From NCBI GenBank assembly GCA_020831865.1, contig JAFIFT010000020.1, forward strand, positions 1-64,000: a DNA stretch of 64,000 nucleotides, given 5' to 3'. Numbering within the stretch: position 1 is the stretch's first letter; the number at the start of each line of letters is the position of its first letter. The notes below the pieces were generated by a model. The model searched no databases, was not told the origin of the DNA, and saw nothing but the letters and a program-made list of their open reading frames with translations. This DNA comes from Legionellaceae bacterium. GTDB lineage: Bacteria; Pseudomonadota; Gammaproteobacteria; Legionellales; Legionellaceae. Positions 28,884-38,389 of the stretch are shown piece by piece. The position numbers were made by a program, and so were the translations under genes.

Positions 28884-30026
28884 ATGCGAATTTTAATCTT
28901 CCTGAGTCTCTGTTTTGCTACCTTGGGTTTACCCGCCTCCTCCTTATGCAATCCGGAACAATGTATGCTGGTGGTGGACGCGGGCAGCAGCGGGACGCGT
29001 ATTCACCTTTATCAATATCAGTTGCACAAAGCATCCCAAAACATCCAGGTTACCACTCTATGGTCCAAAAAAATACGTCCGGGCTTAACCCAAATCCAGG
29101 CGAATCCGGATAGCGTGGATGCCTATCTATTGGCTCTGACCCGAACCCTTCCCGAGCAAAATATCCCTTTGTATTTTTACGCAACAGCCGGTATGCGTAT
29201 GTTGCCTGAGGCAGAACAACAGGCCTATTTTCGTCTTATTCAAGATTGGTTTTCTCAATATTATAGTGGTCCGGTGCGTAGCTTGAAAACCATCGGTGGC
29301 CAGGAAGAAGGCTTGTATGGCTGGTTGTCAGTGAACCAGCAGCTAGGATTGTTAGGCAAAAGCAGAGAGCATCAGGCGGGGGTTCTCGACATGGGCGGGG
29401 CATCGGTGCAGCTGGTATTTCCCAGCGATACGGGGGCTTCGACCTATACTCTGCGTTTTTTTGATCAAGTGATTGCTCTGAAAAGTTATAGCTTCCTGGG
29501 CTTGGGGCAAAATGAAATGCAGCGCCAGTATTTAGAAAATGCTGCGTGTTATGCTCAGGAATATGCGATGGCGAATGGTGAGAAGGCTCATGGCAATGCC
29601 CATGAATGCGTAGACTCATTGACGCAACTGATCAATGGTGTGCATAACGTGCATGATAAACTGGTACCGGATTTATCCGCAATGCACCAAAAGCGTTGGG
29701 TTGCCATGGGAAGTATTAATTACACCGCACAGGCAGAGCCCTTACACTACACCGAGGCCCATTTAACCTTGGCAGGGCTTTTAGAAGCCGCGCAGCAGAA
29801 AATTTGTTCACAGGACTGGAGTGGTCTCAAGCAGCAATATCCTTCGGATCATTATCTGGAGTATTTATGTTTATTTCCTTCCTATTACTACGCACTGGTC
29901 GTCAATGGCTATGGTTTGTCGCCTGAGCAGTGGATTGAGCAGTTGCCCGCAGAGGCTTCCGACGACTGGACCATTGGGGTTGTTGTGTATGAGGGGTTAC
30001 ACGCGGCTTCTGACAAGCTAAGCTGA
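28884..30026 (+). CDS. Exported ectonucleoside triphosphate diphosphohydrolase (CD39/GDA1 family)
   Basis: The 380-residue protein has a signal peptide (1-22) and all apyrase conserved regions: ACR1 VDAGSSGTRIHLYQY (31-45), ACR2 YATAGMRML (99-107), ACR3 GGQEEGLYGWLSVN (138-151, containing the catalytic Glu), ACR4 LDMGGASVQLVF (168-179) and ACR5 WVAMGSINY. Such enzymes strip phosphates from NTPs and NDPs outside the cytoplasm. The family is mainly eukaryotic; among bacteria it is best known from Legionella, where a homologue supports growth in host cells. Paired Cys residues in the C-terminal half suggest disulfides. It stands alone with its own promoter. It was probably gained from a eukaryote, an inference from the family. 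Confidence 0.93.
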   Translation: MRILIFLSLCFATLGLPASSLCNPEQCMLVVDAGSSGTRIHLYQYQLHKASQNIQVTTLWSKKIRPGLTQIQANPDSVDAYLLALTRTLPEQNIPLYFYATAGMRMLPEAEQQAYFRLIQDWFSQYYSGPVRSLKTIGGQEEGLYGWLSVNQQLGLLGKSREHQAGVLDMGGASVQLVFPSDTGASTYTLRFFDQVIALKSYSFLGLGQNEMQRQYLENAACYAQEYAMANGEKAHGNAHECVDSLTQLINGVHNVHDKLVPDLSAMHQKRWVAMGSINYTAQAEPLHYTEAHLTLAGLLEAAQQKICSQDWSGLKQQYPSDHYLEYLCLFPSYYYALVVNGYGLSPEQWIEQLPAEASDDWTIGVVVYEGLHAASDKLS

Positions 30027-30034
30027 AAAGGCTG

Positions 30035-30054
30035 GGTGAGCCGTATGGCTCACC
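30035..30054. terminator. Hairpin between the NTPDase gene and the E2 gene
   Basis: GGTGAGCC/GGCTCACC forms a perfect 8-base stem with loop GTAT between two convergent genes. No long T run follows on the plus strand; on the minus strand CAGCCTTTTC follows. It may act as a weak bidirectional terminator. Confidence 0.5.
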
Positions 30055-30058
30055 ATCA

Positions 30059-31174
30059 TTACTGTGCCTGCTGTAGAGCGTCAATTACCGTACCCAGGAA
30101 ACGAGTCGCTTCCCCTCCGGTTACCGCACGATGATCAAAACTTAAGGATAAGGGTAAAACCGGATGGCTGGCGAGATTTTTTCCATCTACCACTGCTGCC
30201 TGATACAAGCGCCCCACAGCCAAAATGGCCACACTGGGCGGGACAATAATGGGGGATGCGAAACGGCCGGCAAATTTTCCAAAATTAGACAGGGTAATGG
30301 TTGCTCCTTTTAACTTTTCTGCCGGTAGCTCTCGGTTTTTTACCGCTTTTTTCATGCTATTAATCTGTTCCCGCAGTGCGGTATCCGATTTGGATGAGGC
30401 GTTGTGAATCACCGGAACAAAAAGTCCCTCATCACTATCCATCGCCAGACCAAGGTGGACCTGATCAAAACATTTGCGTGCGCTATGTTGGGTATCGAAC
30501 CAGGCATTTAGCGCAGGCTCTTTAATGCAGGCCGCGACTATTGCACGAATTAATCGGACGGTTATATCCTGATCCGCATCCCAGGCAGAGATATCGGCTT
30601 CATCAAAAATACTGACGGGAACAACCTGGGCATGAGATTGGGTCATGCTGCTGAGCATGGCTCGTCTGACGCCACGTAGCGGCTCAAATCCTTCTGGAAT
30701 TTGTTGTTGCAAGGCAGCCGCCTTTTCCACATCTGCTCTGGTAATCAGACCATGTTCTCCACTACCAGATACCGTTTTAATATTAACGTTGAGTTTTTTG
30801 GCTAAAATCTTAACAGCAGGAGTTGCTTTAACCCGGTTTGAATGATCTCCGGCGGAGCCTATCGTAAAATGATCGTCACCAAGCTGAACATTTTGTTCCA
30901 GATTTCCCACAACTGTCCCTTCATCCTTGCGGGTTGCTTCGCTATGCGCAAAGGCTAATAAGGGGTCACCAGTTTGAATTACATCACCGGGTTTGCCATA
31001 CAGTTTGGCAATAATCCCATCTTGTGGGCTGGGCACCTCAACAACGGCTTTGGCCGTTTCCATGGAGACCAGCGGTTGATCGGCTTTGACGGTATCACCT
31101 TCTTTTACATACCATTCATGTATCTCTGCATCCGGCAGACCTTCACCAAGATCGGGTAATTTAAAGTCGTTCAT
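30059..31174 (-). CDS. pdhC: 2-oxoacid dehydrogenase E2 (dihydrolipoamide acyltransferase)
   Basis: The 371-residue protein has one lipoyl domain (residues 1-78, lipoylated Lys42 in METAKAVVEV), an E1/E3-binding domain (about 120-155, KATPAVKILAKKLNV) and a catalytic acyltransferase domain (about 165-371). The active-site His is in FDHRAVTGGEATRF. The usual DHRxxDG reads DHRxxTG here, a variant I believe also occurs in some gammaproteobacterial E2 proteins. With E1 alpha and beta it forms a pyruvate or branched-chain 2-oxoacid dehydrogenase. Substrate cannot be fixed from sequence. It follows the E1 beta gene by two bases. E3 is not encoded here. Confidence 0.9.
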   Translation of the reverse strand: MNDFKLPDLGEGLPDAEIHEWYVKEGDTVKADQPLVSMETAKAVVEVPSPQDGIIAKLYGKPGDVIQTGDPLLAFAHSEATRKDEGTVVGNLEQNVQLGDDHFTIGSAGDHSNRVKATPAVKILAKKLNVNIKTVSGSGEHGLITRADVEKAAALQQQIPEGFEPLRGVRRAMLSSMTQSHAQVVPVSIFDEADISAWDADQDITVRLIRAIVAACIKEPALNAWFDTQHSARKCFDQVHLGLAMDSDEGLFVPVIHNASSKSDTALREQINSMKKAVKNRELPAEKLKGATITLSNFGKFAGRFASPIIVPPSVAILAVGRLYQAAVVDGKNLASHPVLPLSLSFDHRAVTGGEATRFLGTVIDALQQAQ

Positions 31175-31176
31175 CG

Positions 31177-32151
31177 TTACTCCATTATATTGAATATACC
31201 ATTTTTTATGCGTGACACACTGGGCAGGTATTCTTTTTCCAATTGAAAATAGGGCATAACGGTGTCATAACCGGTCACCCGTGTCACCGGAGCCAGTAAA
31301 TCACCAAATAAATGCTCATTCACTTGCGCGGCAATTTCCGCACCAACGCCACAGGTTTTGGCGGCCTCGTGAATAATAACGCAGCGGCCGGTTTTTTCGA
31401 CCGAATTGAGGATGGTTTCGATATCCAGCGGCTTGATGCTGGCAACATCGATGACTTCGCAGTCTATGCCTTCCTGTGCCAACTGTTCTGCTACCTGTAA
31501 GGTTTCATAGATGCTGGCACCCCAGCTTATCAGGCTGACATCGCTGCCTTGGCGCAAAGTAAAACACTTGCCAATCGGTAGGGACTGACCATCATCGACA
31601 ACCTCTTGTTTGCTCAGGCGATAAATACGTTTGGGTTCAAGAAAGAGCACCGGATCCGGATTACGAATTGCAGCCAGCAGCAGCCCATAGGCACGTTTGG
31701 GGGAAGAGGGAATCACAACCTGCAAACCCGGTATGTGCGCAAACAGCGCCTCGGTACTTTCAGAATGATGTTCAGGAGCCCGAATACCGCCACCGAAGGG
31801 GGCGCGAAAGACGATAGGGCAATGCAACCGTCCGCGGGTACGGTTACGCATGCGTGCAGCGTGAGAAATAATTTGGTTCATTGCCGGATAAATAAAACCC
31901 ATGAACTGAAATTCGGCTATGGGCTTTAGCCCTTGTGCGGACATACCAACGGCCAGTCCGGCGATCATGGACTCTGCCAGGGGGGTATCAAAGACACGTT
32001 TTTCACCGAAGCGTTCCTGCAGACCCTGGGTGGCACGAAAGACGCCGCCGTTTTTACCAACATCTTCACCAAACACAATTACATCGGGATCTGATTGCAA
32101 CTCATGCGCCAAAGCGGTAGTGACCGCTTCAATCAGGGTAAGTTCAGGCAT
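31177..32151 (-). CDS. pdhB: 2-oxoacid dehydrogenase E1 beta subunit
   Basis: From ATG 32151 the 324-residue protein begins MPELTLIEAVTTALAHEL, the normal E1 beta start. It carries VFGEDVGKNGGVFRATQGLQ, FDTPLAESMIAGLAVGMSAQG and the C-terminal DYIIHEA-type segment (CVIIHEAAKTCGVGAEI). The beta subunit completes the TPP site with E1 alpha. The start codon overlaps the E1 alpha stop by 8 bases (ATGCCTGA), so translation is coupled. Confidence 0.94.
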   Translation of the reverse strand: MPELTLIEAVTTALAHELQSDPDVIVFGEDVGKNGGVFRATQGLQERFGEKRVFDTPLAESMIAGLAVGMSAQGLKPIAEFQFMGFIYPAMNQIISHAARMRNRTRGRLHCPIVFRAPFGGGIRAPEHHSESTEALFAHIPGLQVVIPSSPKRAYGLLLAAIRNPDPVLFLEPKRIYRLSKQEVVDDGQSLPIGKCFTLRQGSDVSLISWGASIYETLQVAEQLAQEGIDCEVIDVASIKPLDIETILNSVEKTGRCVIIHEAAKTCGVGAEIAAQVNEHLFGDLLAPVTRVTGYDTVMPYFQLEKEYLPSVSRIKNGIFNIME

Positions 32152-33217
32152 TATCCGATTCCTCCATTGCCATGGCTCGCTGTTCAATTAAATAATCCGG
32201 AAGTTCCGCGTAATGATAGTCAAACATACTACTGATACTTTGTGGTGTTTTTTCGCTATACCTGTGAACAGCAGCATCTACCTCGCGCATGCTTTCCTCG
32301 AGTAATGCGTTTTCCTGTGGTTCATCCCACCAGGATTGGGATTCCAGATAGTTACGAAATCGATGAACCGGTTCTTTTAAGGTGGCGGTTTCGACCTCAT
32401 CAGCGGGCTGATAACGACCGGCATCATCGGCGGTGGTATGATCACAGAGTCGGTAGGTTTGCGCTTCAATCAAAGTAGGTCCATTCCCATTCCGAGCTTT
32501 TTCTATTGCGCGGGCAATGTGTTCACGGCAGGCAATGATATCATTGCCGTCAATTTGCAACCCTTCAATACCGGCGGCAATCGCTTTTTGCGCCAGTGTT
32601 TCACAGGCGGTTTGTTTAGCCAGGGGTACGGATATGGCCCATTGGTTGTTATTGACCACAAAAACGACGGGAAGATTCCAGGTACCAGCCACATTAATAG
32701 CCTCATAAAAATCACCTTCCGAGGTACCTCCATCGCCTATGCAAACCACCGCGACACGTGCCTCATTGCGGTATTGGAACGCAAAAGCGACGCCAGCGGC
32801 ATGCAAACATTGAGAGGCAATCGGCACGGCGATAGGGAAGTCTTCACGGTTATTGGCAAACTGGCTGCCCCGCTCATCTCCACCCCAATAGGACATGATG
32901 TCATCCATTTGAACGCCGCGTTGAAATTGAGCGGCATAATCACGATAATAGGGAATAAAGACATCGTCGCGGCGCATGCTTTGCCCAATGGCGGTTGAAA
33001 TGGCTTCCTGCCCATTAATGGGTGCATAGGTGCCCATGCGGCCTGTGCGTTGCAGGGCTATTGCTTTTTTATCGAATAGACGTGCCTTGACCATATTTTT
33101 GTAGAGATCCAGCATCAATGCCTTATCCGCAGCAATGTCTGGTAAGGCTGCACAAACTTTGCCATTCTCATCCAGATAACGAAAATATTCAATCTTAAAC
33201 TGAGCTACGGTGGTCAA
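32144..33217 (-). CDS. pdhA: 2-oxoacid dehydrogenase E1 alpha subunit
   Basis: The 357-residue protein has the thiamine-diphosphate motif: GDGGTSEGDFYEAINVAG to VVNNNQWAIS (about 173-207). It also has FIPYYRDYAAQFQRG upstream and DHTTADDAGRY downstream, the loop phosphorylated in eukaryotic enzymes. It decarboxylates the 2-oxoacid and passes the acyl group to lipoyl-E2. The start is TTG 33217, with AAGGAG seven bases ahead. It leads the three-gene operon. Confidence 0.93.
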   Translation of the reverse strand: MTTVAQFKIEYFRYLDENGKVCAALPDIAADKALMLDLYKNMVKARLFDKKAIALQRTGRMGTYAPINGQEAISTAIGQSMRRDDVFIPYYRDYAAQFQRGVQMDDIMSYWGGDERGSQFANNREDFPIAVPIASQCLHAAGVAFAFQYRNEARVAVVCIGDGGTSEGDFYEAINVAGTWNLPVVFVVNNNQWAISVPLAKQTACETLAQKAIAAGIEGLQIDGNDIIACREHIARAIEKARNGNGPTLIEAQTYRLCDHTTADDAGRYQPADEVETATLKEPVHRFRNYLESQSWWDEPQENALLEESMREVDAAVHRYSEKTPQSISSMFDYHYAELPDYLIEQRAMAMEESDNA

Positions 33218-33372
33218 TATGATCTCCTTATGTGTGACGAAGCATAGCTACTAGGATACTGATAAATTATTTTGAAAACCAGCCCATTTCATGGATAACA
33301 CAGAATAAAGTTGACTGGGATATCTGCTTTAGCCCGTCAATACGCTCAGCGGTGCCAAGAAAAAGCGGTGTT

Positions 33373-34623
33373 TCAGGTATCCGCGGGCGTAAAGCCTTGC
33401 CAGCATTGCGTATAGTCTTGTTGACGGCAAGGGTGCGCATAGGCATCCTGATGCACCTGCCAGCAGTCTTTACTTTCCAGCATAAAGGCTAAGCCGCCAT
33501 CAAAAAAATGGGGTTTGAGTTCCTCTTGTTGTGCTTTATGCGTACTTTGCACGTCAGGCCCGTGCGCGCTCATGCGATTATGGATACTGATGCCCCCTGG
33601 AACAAATCCCTCCTCTTTTGCATCGTATTGTCCGCTGATGAGTCCCATCAACTCACTCATGACATTACGATGAAAATAGGGGGGGCGAAAGCTGTGTTGT
33701 GCAACCATCCAGCGGGCAGGAAAGATAACAAAATCCAGATTGGCGACTCCGGGGTAGGCCGATTCCGAACTCAAAACGGTAAATATGGAGGGATCGGGGT
33801 GATCAAAGCTTACGGTGTTAATGGTATTGAAGAGGCCGAGATCATAGGTGCAGGGGGCATAATTGCCCTGCCAGCCAACCACGTTTAAGGGGGTGGGATT
33901 ATTTTTTGAAATCCAAAGATGGTGCTGAAATTTATGAATCAGGGTTGCGCGGTTTTCCCCGGCAGCTTCAAAGGCGGCCTGCGGATAGAGAAAATGTCGT
34001 GGATTAGCCAGGCCATTCGCACCAATCAGGCCAAGCTGGGGCAGAGCCAGAGGATTGCCCCGATTCTCACAAACATAGCCGGCGGCTTCTTCGTTTGCAA
34101 CGTTCACTTTAAAATAGATCCCTTGCGGTATGATCATGATCGAACCAGGCATGAGCGTGAGCGGGCCAAATTCCGTATGAACCTCAAGGGTACCCAGATA
34201 GGGTATAATTAATAATTCTCCATCCTGATTATTAAAGTAGCGATGCTCCATGTCTTTCTGACAATGATAGTTATACACTGAATTATGAGGGGTGCAGGCT
34301 ACGGGAAACAGCCCCTCAATAAAGTCTCGTGGTGTCGTATTTTGATACAAATTACCCCAGCGCAGCGGATTGGGCGGCAGGGGATCGAGCACCTTGAAAA
34401 CAAGTTGTGCTGAATGATACCTAAAATCGTGATGGGCAACGGTGGGCAGGCGTCGGTAAAGCCAGCTGTGAAAATTTTGATGGCGTGGGCGGGTGAAGGC
34501 GCTGCCGCTGAGTTGCTCGGCATAGAGTCCATGCGCGCAATGCTGGGGGGAGTTTTGCTGGCGTGGCAATGCTCCTGTCAGCGCCTCTGATTGATGGAAA
34601 TTACCAAATCCGGATAGTTGCAT
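33373..34623 (-). CDS. hmgA: Homogentisate 1,2-dioxygenase
   Basis: The 416-residue protein is a complete HmgA. The iron ligands are His318 and Glu324 (FHRNVMSEL) and His354 (MSAHGPD), matching the human enzyme's His335, Glu341 and His371. It opens the homogentisate ring in tyrosine and phenylalanine breakdown. Neighbouring maleylacetoacetate isomerase and fumarylacetoacetase genes, common partners, are not here. In Legionella, homogentisate that escapes this enzyme becomes the brown pigment pyomelanin. A GGGAG site lies seven bases ahead of the start. Confidence 0.96.
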   Translation of the reverse strand: MQLSGFGNFHQSEALTGALPRQQNSPQHCAHGLYAEQLSGSAFTRPRHQNFHSWLYRRLPTVAHHDFRYHSAQLVFKVLDPLPPNPLRWGNLYQNTTPRDFIEGLFPVACTPHNSVYNYHCQKDMEHRYFNNQDGELLIIPYLGTLEVHTEFGPLTLMPGSIMIIPQGIYFKVNVANEEAAGYVCENRGNPLALPQLGLIGANGLANPRHFLYPQAAFEAAGENRATLIHKFQHHLWISKNNPTPLNVVGWQGNYAPCTYDLGLFNTINTVSFDHPDPSIFTVLSSESAYPGVANLDFVIFPARWMVAQHSFRPPYFHRNVMSELMGLISGQYDAKEEGFVPGGISIHNRMSAHGPDVQSTHKAQQEELKPHFFDGGLAFMLESKDCWQVHQDAYAHPCRQQDYTQCWQGFTPADT

Positions 34624-34653
34624 CTTACACTCCCTGTCGATAGGTTAATGTAC

Positions 34654-35715
34654 TCATGGTGCCATAGGGTAAAGGGGATTATTAATGAGCAGAAAAACAA
34701 AAACAAAAAACAAAGCAATACTGATATTTGCTGCTTGAATGGCTTTAGTGGCGCGAGACTTGCCCGAAAAAACGCTAAGGCAATAGCTGATGCTATATAA
34801 GGTTAACAGGCTGATAATCAGGAGGAAATTTGCGGAGCGTTCCGGAGACCATAATTCAAATGCCATGATAAGGCCAAGCGGCAATAAGCTGATACGGTAT
34901 AATTTTAGAAAAAAAAGCATTGTTTTTGAAGGATAGATATCGCTTTTCCCTTCCTGAAATATGGCATTAAAAAAGATGATGCCGAGACTGACCAGACTCA
35001 ACAGCACCATACCCGTTGCATCAGATTTTTGCGCATCACCAATATAATGTGCGGTGAATAAAATCAGATAGAGGAGGCTGATAAGCGCCAGAAAGGGGTA
35101 AAGGTAATAAATAACACGCAAGAGTACCAGGCGCAGGTTATTCATAAGAGGGAGATTTTGTTTGGCAATCCCTAATCCTGTGAAGACTAAAGTGGTTCTG
35201 CTGATCAGAACAAAATAGCTATTGTTCACAATGAAGTCCCCAAATGCATTGTATTGCAAACTGTAAAATATTAGAGCGGTTAGATAGAGCAGGCTGACAC
35301 CAATAAGACTAAATAGTCCTGCCACCAGTAAAAGTGGGATGGTATTCCAGACGGCGAAAAATAAGCTTTGGTAGCTTGGTTTCAGGCTGGAATCAAGATG
35401 TATGGCATAATGAAAAGCGTGGGCGACGTAGCAGGCAATGGGGAGAATCCATAACATGGATTCAAGCCCGTGGTGCTGACTCTTGGACAGGGCTAATAGT
35501 GGAGAGCCAAGAATCAAGGCCAGGGCAGCAGAAGACCATAATAACCGGAGTGTTTGCTTGCCATTAAAGGCCAAAGCAAAGAATAATGCAAACAGCAAAG
35601 GAACCGTATAAAGATAAATACTCGTTAGCTGTTGCCAGGTGAGCAGTGCCAGAAAACTGCCGCTTAGTAGTCCAAGAATAAGATAAACCAGAATATTTTT
35701 ATTATCAGTATCCAT
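34654..35715 (-). CDS. Polytopic membrane protein, DUF4153-like
   Basis: From ATG 35715 the product has 353 residues and about ten hydrophobic segments spread over its whole length, with short loops and no catalytic motif I recognise. The overall pattern (long multi-helix protein with a YFVLISRTTLVFTGLGIAKQN segment in the middle) resembles DUF4153 inner-membrane proteins; the match is tentative. The frame is open to a GTG at 35760, which would add 15 polar residues. No good ribosome site is present at either start. Nothing in the context suggests a function. Confidence 0.6.
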   Translation of the reverse strand: MDTDNKNILVYLILGLLSGSFLALLTWQQLTSIYLYTVPLLFALFFALAFNGKQTLRLLWSSAALALILGSPLLALSKSQHHGLESMLWILPIACYVAHAFHYAIHLDSSLKPSYQSLFFAVWNTIPLLLVAGLFSLIGVSLLYLTALIFYSLQYNAFGDFIVNNSYFVLISRTTLVFTGLGIAKQNLPLMNNLRLVLLRVIYYLYPFLALISLLYLILFTAHYIGDAQKSDATGMVLLSLVSLGIIFFNAIFQEGKSDIYPSKTMLFFLKLYRISLLPLGLIMAFELWSPERSANFLLIISLLTLYSISYCLSVFSGKSRATKAIQAANISIALFFVFVFLLINNPLYPMAP

Positions 35716-35894
35716 TATTATTTTTTTAGCAGCCTGTTCATAGTATTCAGCATAAATCACCTACGACATCAGGTGCAAGTATTCGCATTGGAAAAAAAGC
35801 GCTGAGCCTGGCTCTGATAACGTTCTCGCGTCCTTGCCCACATGATAATCTGCTGATGTTTCATATAGGAAACCGCAAAAGAGCACAAGCCATA

Positions 35895-35916
35895 GCAACT
35901 ACAAGTCTGTAGTTGC
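35895..35916. repeat. Perfect hairpin between two membrane-protein genes
   Basis: GCAACTACA and TGTAGTTGC form a 9-base perfect stem with loop AGTC. No T run follows on either strand. It could be a Rho-type or processing hairpin downstream of the DUF2177 gene, or an operator. The rest of 35761-36008 shows nothing. Confidence 0.45.
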
Positions 35917-36008
35917 ACTGTCATTTATCAAATTTTGCAGAAGGGCTCGAAAACATTTTCCACTAGACGTCTGTATTCATATAACTACTATTCCAACGCA
36001 AACAGAAT

Positions 36009-36410
36009 CTAAACGCGTACGATCAATGTGGTGAGCATGGCGGTAATGCCACAAAGGAACATTCCCCAGCAGGTATCAAAGATTGCAATAGTCCAATTCC
36101 AGTCTTTTAATGTTGCCAGATTGGTGAAGTCATAGGTGGCATAGGTCACAAAACCAAAAAATACGCCCATACCCAGAGCCGCTAACCAATCCCCCTGCGC
36201 AGGGGGGAGCGCTAAAAACACCAGGCCGCTGATTAACGCGATATACACGATTACTGCCGCCCACAGGTTGGCTTGGATATTTCCATTTTTGATATTCAGA
36301 AGTGAACCCAGATGTTTAATGTAAAACTGTTTTGCGATAAAGCCGAGCCACAGGCCATCGAGCAATAAAAAAATAACAGAAGCCACGACTAATAATTTCA
36401 TGATTTTCAT
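36009..36410 (-). CDS. DUF2177 family membrane protein
   Basis: From ATG 36410 the product has 133 residues and four membrane helices (about 4-22, 45-65, 72-95, 108-130). It carries family motifs: LLDGLWLGFIAKQFYIKHLG, FFGFVTYATYDFTNLATLKDW and DTCWGMFLCG. DUF2177 proteins are small inner-membrane proteins of unknown function. Upstream ATGs at 36443 and an internal one at 36401 are alternatives. No ribosome site decides between them. The 250 bases up to the pirin gene contain nothing I can support. Confidence 0.85.
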   Translation of the reverse strand: MKIMKLLVVASVIFLLLDGLWLGFIAKQFYIKHLGSLLNIKNGNIQANLWAAVIVYIALISGLVFLALPPAQGDWLAALGMGVFFGFVTYATYDFTNLATLKDWNWTIAIFDTCWGMFLCGITAMLTTLIVRV

Positions 36411-36692
36411 ACGGTTCTTTGAATGAGAAATAATATCTATCATACGGAGTATAGGATGCGTTGTCGAGGGCTAAAATGAGACAGGTGAGATTTGTCGCTT
36501 TGCGTGGCCAGAGCAGCGCCACGTTTGCCGGTGGCTGCATTGAAGGGTGGTTGGGAAAAAATCAGTATGACCTTGTGCGACCAAAATATTCCACAGTATC
36601 TCCTTTTGGTTGCGAATCAAAGCGCTGAGTCGTCCAGTTGGACTTGAGGGATGCACCGCCCTATTGCAGCCACTGGGCGGTGAGGGTGAGGA

Positions 36693-37559
36693 TTACTCGT
36701 TAAAGCTTCCCATTTTCCCCTGCCTATAGTCCAGAAATGCCTGCTGAATTTCCCGGGAGGTATTCATCACAAAAGGACCTTGCCCGACAAGAGGCTCATC
36801 GATGGGTTCGCCGCCCAGAAACAGCAGGGTGGTGTTTTCTTGCGCCTGGAGACTAAAGGTATCACCGTCACGTTCCAGCACAGCCAATTCAGCATGCCCC
36901 AGTGTTTTTTCATCATTCAGCAGTACTTCTCCGCTCAAGACAAATAGTGCGGCAGTATGTCCCTCTGGAACCGTATAGGTGGTTTGGTGTCTGGCCTGGA
37001 GGCGGATATCCCAAAGATTAAGGGGAGTAAAGCTTGTGGCTGGACCAGGCGTGCCACCGTATTCACCCGCAATGACCCTTATGGTTCCCGCATGATTGGC
37101 CAGTGTGACCAGCGGAATATCCGTAGTCCTGATACTTTGGTACCGCGGTTTGCTCATTTTCTCTTTTTGCGGCAGGTTTACCCAAAGCTGTATGACTTCA
37201 AAGAGTCCCCCTTCTCTGGTGAAATTTGGTCCATGGTATTCTTCATGCACTAATCCGGAAGCAGCCGTCATCCATTGCACATCTCCTGACTGAATGAGCC
37301 CACCAGCTCCACTGGAATCACGGTGTTCCACTTCACCCGAATAGACGAGGGTAACCGTTTCAAATCCACGGTGCGGATGCGCTCCCACGCCGCGGCGGTG
37401 GGTACTGGGCGGAAACGGCACCGGGCCGGCATAATCGAGAAGCAGGAATGGCGACAGCTCTTTTGCCAGTTCCGCGTAACTAAATAAGGTACGCACTGGA
37501 AACCCATCGCCCACCCAGTGGAGCGAGTCATTTGTGCGGGTTAACAGAATTTTTTTCAT
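36693..37559 (-). CDS. Pirin family protein
   Basis: The 288-residue bicupin is a typical pirin. The N-terminal cupin has the metal-binding HPHRGFETVTLVYSGEVEHRDS stretch (His-x-His at about 61-63, then His near 105), and the C-terminal cupin (about 190-275) has lost the ligands. Some members are quercetinases, and others act as redox-sensitive regulators. The role here is unknown. It follows trpC by 56 bases on the same strand and may be co-transcribed. Confidence 0.9.
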   Translation of the reverse strand: MKKILLTRTNDSLHWVGDGFPVRTLFSYAELAKELSPFLLLDYAGPVPFPPSTHRRGVGAHPHRGFETVTLVYSGEVEHRDSSGAGGLIQSGDVQWMTAASGLVHEEYHGPNFTREGGLFEVIQLWVNLPQKEKMSKPRYQSIRTTDIPLVTLANHAGTIRVIAGEYGGTPGPATSFTPLNLWDIRLQARHQTTYTVPEGHTAALFVLSGEVLLNDEKTLGHAELAVLERDGDTFSLQAQENTTLLFLGGEPIDEPLVGQGPFVMNTSREIQQAFLDYRQGKMGSFNE

Positions 37560-37615
37560 GGTCTGTCCTTAGTGGGTTGAGCAATTTCACGAGATTGGTG
37601 TCCGCATCGAGCTGT

Positions 37616-38389
37616 TTATGCCTGTAAAAATGCCCCTAACGTTGCTCCGATATCGTCTTTTCGCATCAGGCTCTCACCAATCAGAAAATGATGAATATCT
37701 GCTTGTTGGAGCAGGCTGATATCGCCGGGATGATGAATGCCGCTTTCCGCGATCAAGAGCTTATCATCGGGTAACATGCGAGCCAGCTCAATACTGGTTT
37801 GCAGGCGGGTGGTAAAATCGTGCAGATTACGATTGTTCACCCCCATTAATGGCGTGGGCAGACGCAAGGCGCGCTCAAATTCAGCCTGAGTATGGCTTTC
37901 CACCAATACGGCCATACCGAATGCCTGCGCCTCCTGACAGTAGTCTGTCAGTTGCTGATCATCGAGTAAGGCTACAATAAGCAAAATGCAATCTGCACCT
38001 AATAAGCGACTTTCCTTGATCTGCCAGCTGTCAATGATGAAATCTTTACGCAGAACGGGAAGTGGGCTGTGCGCTTTGGCCAGGGCAAGGTAACGATTAT
38101 CTCCCTGGAAAAAATGCTGATCGGTTAATACCGATAAACAGGCCGCACCATGTTCCGTATAAATCCGGGCAATCTCGGCGACATCAAAATCTTCTCGAAT
38201 GATTCCCTGGGAAGGAGAGGCTTTTTTTATTTCGGCGATAATGGCTGGTTTCTTTGTTCGTAGCGCGGCGATAAAATCACGGGTTGCCGGGCTGTGCTTC
38301 AGGCTATCTGCGTTCATGTTGCTGTGTGTTTGGGCCTGGCTAATTTCAGCCCGTTTGTGTTGCGCAATCTTGTGTAAAATACTATTCAT
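37616..38389 (-). CDS. trpC: Indole-3-glycerol phosphate synthase TrpC
   Basis: From ATG 38389 the 257-residue protein has the TrpC barrel motifs: [41 protein letters not shown] and [10 protein letters not shown], then [13 protein letters not shown]. It closes the pyrrole ring to make indole-glycerol phosphate. It is the monofunctional form without a TrpF fusion. The ATG overlaps the trpD stop by one base (TGATG). trpF, trpB and trpA are not here. Confidence 0.96.
   Translation of the reverse strand: MNSILHKIAQHKRAEISQAQTHSNMNADSLKHSPATRDFIAALRTKKPAIIAEIKKASPSQGIIREDFDVAEIARIYTEHGAACLSVLTDQHFFQGDNRYLALAKAHSPLPVLRKDFIIDSWQIKESRLLGADCILLIVALLDDQQLTDYCQEAQAFGMAVLVESHTQAEFERALRLPTPLMGVNNRNLHDFTTRLQTSIELARMLPDDKLLIAESGIHHPGDISLLQQADIHHFLIGESLMRKDDIGATLGAFLQA

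Noticed and set aside
32438-32998. A 186-residue plus-strand frame inside the E1 alpha gene
   Set aside because: It is antisense to a conserved enzyme gene and shows no protein family features.
36444-36692. A 61-residue minus-strand frame between pirin and the DUF2177 gene
   Set aside because: It has no ribosome site or family and its composition is not convincing.
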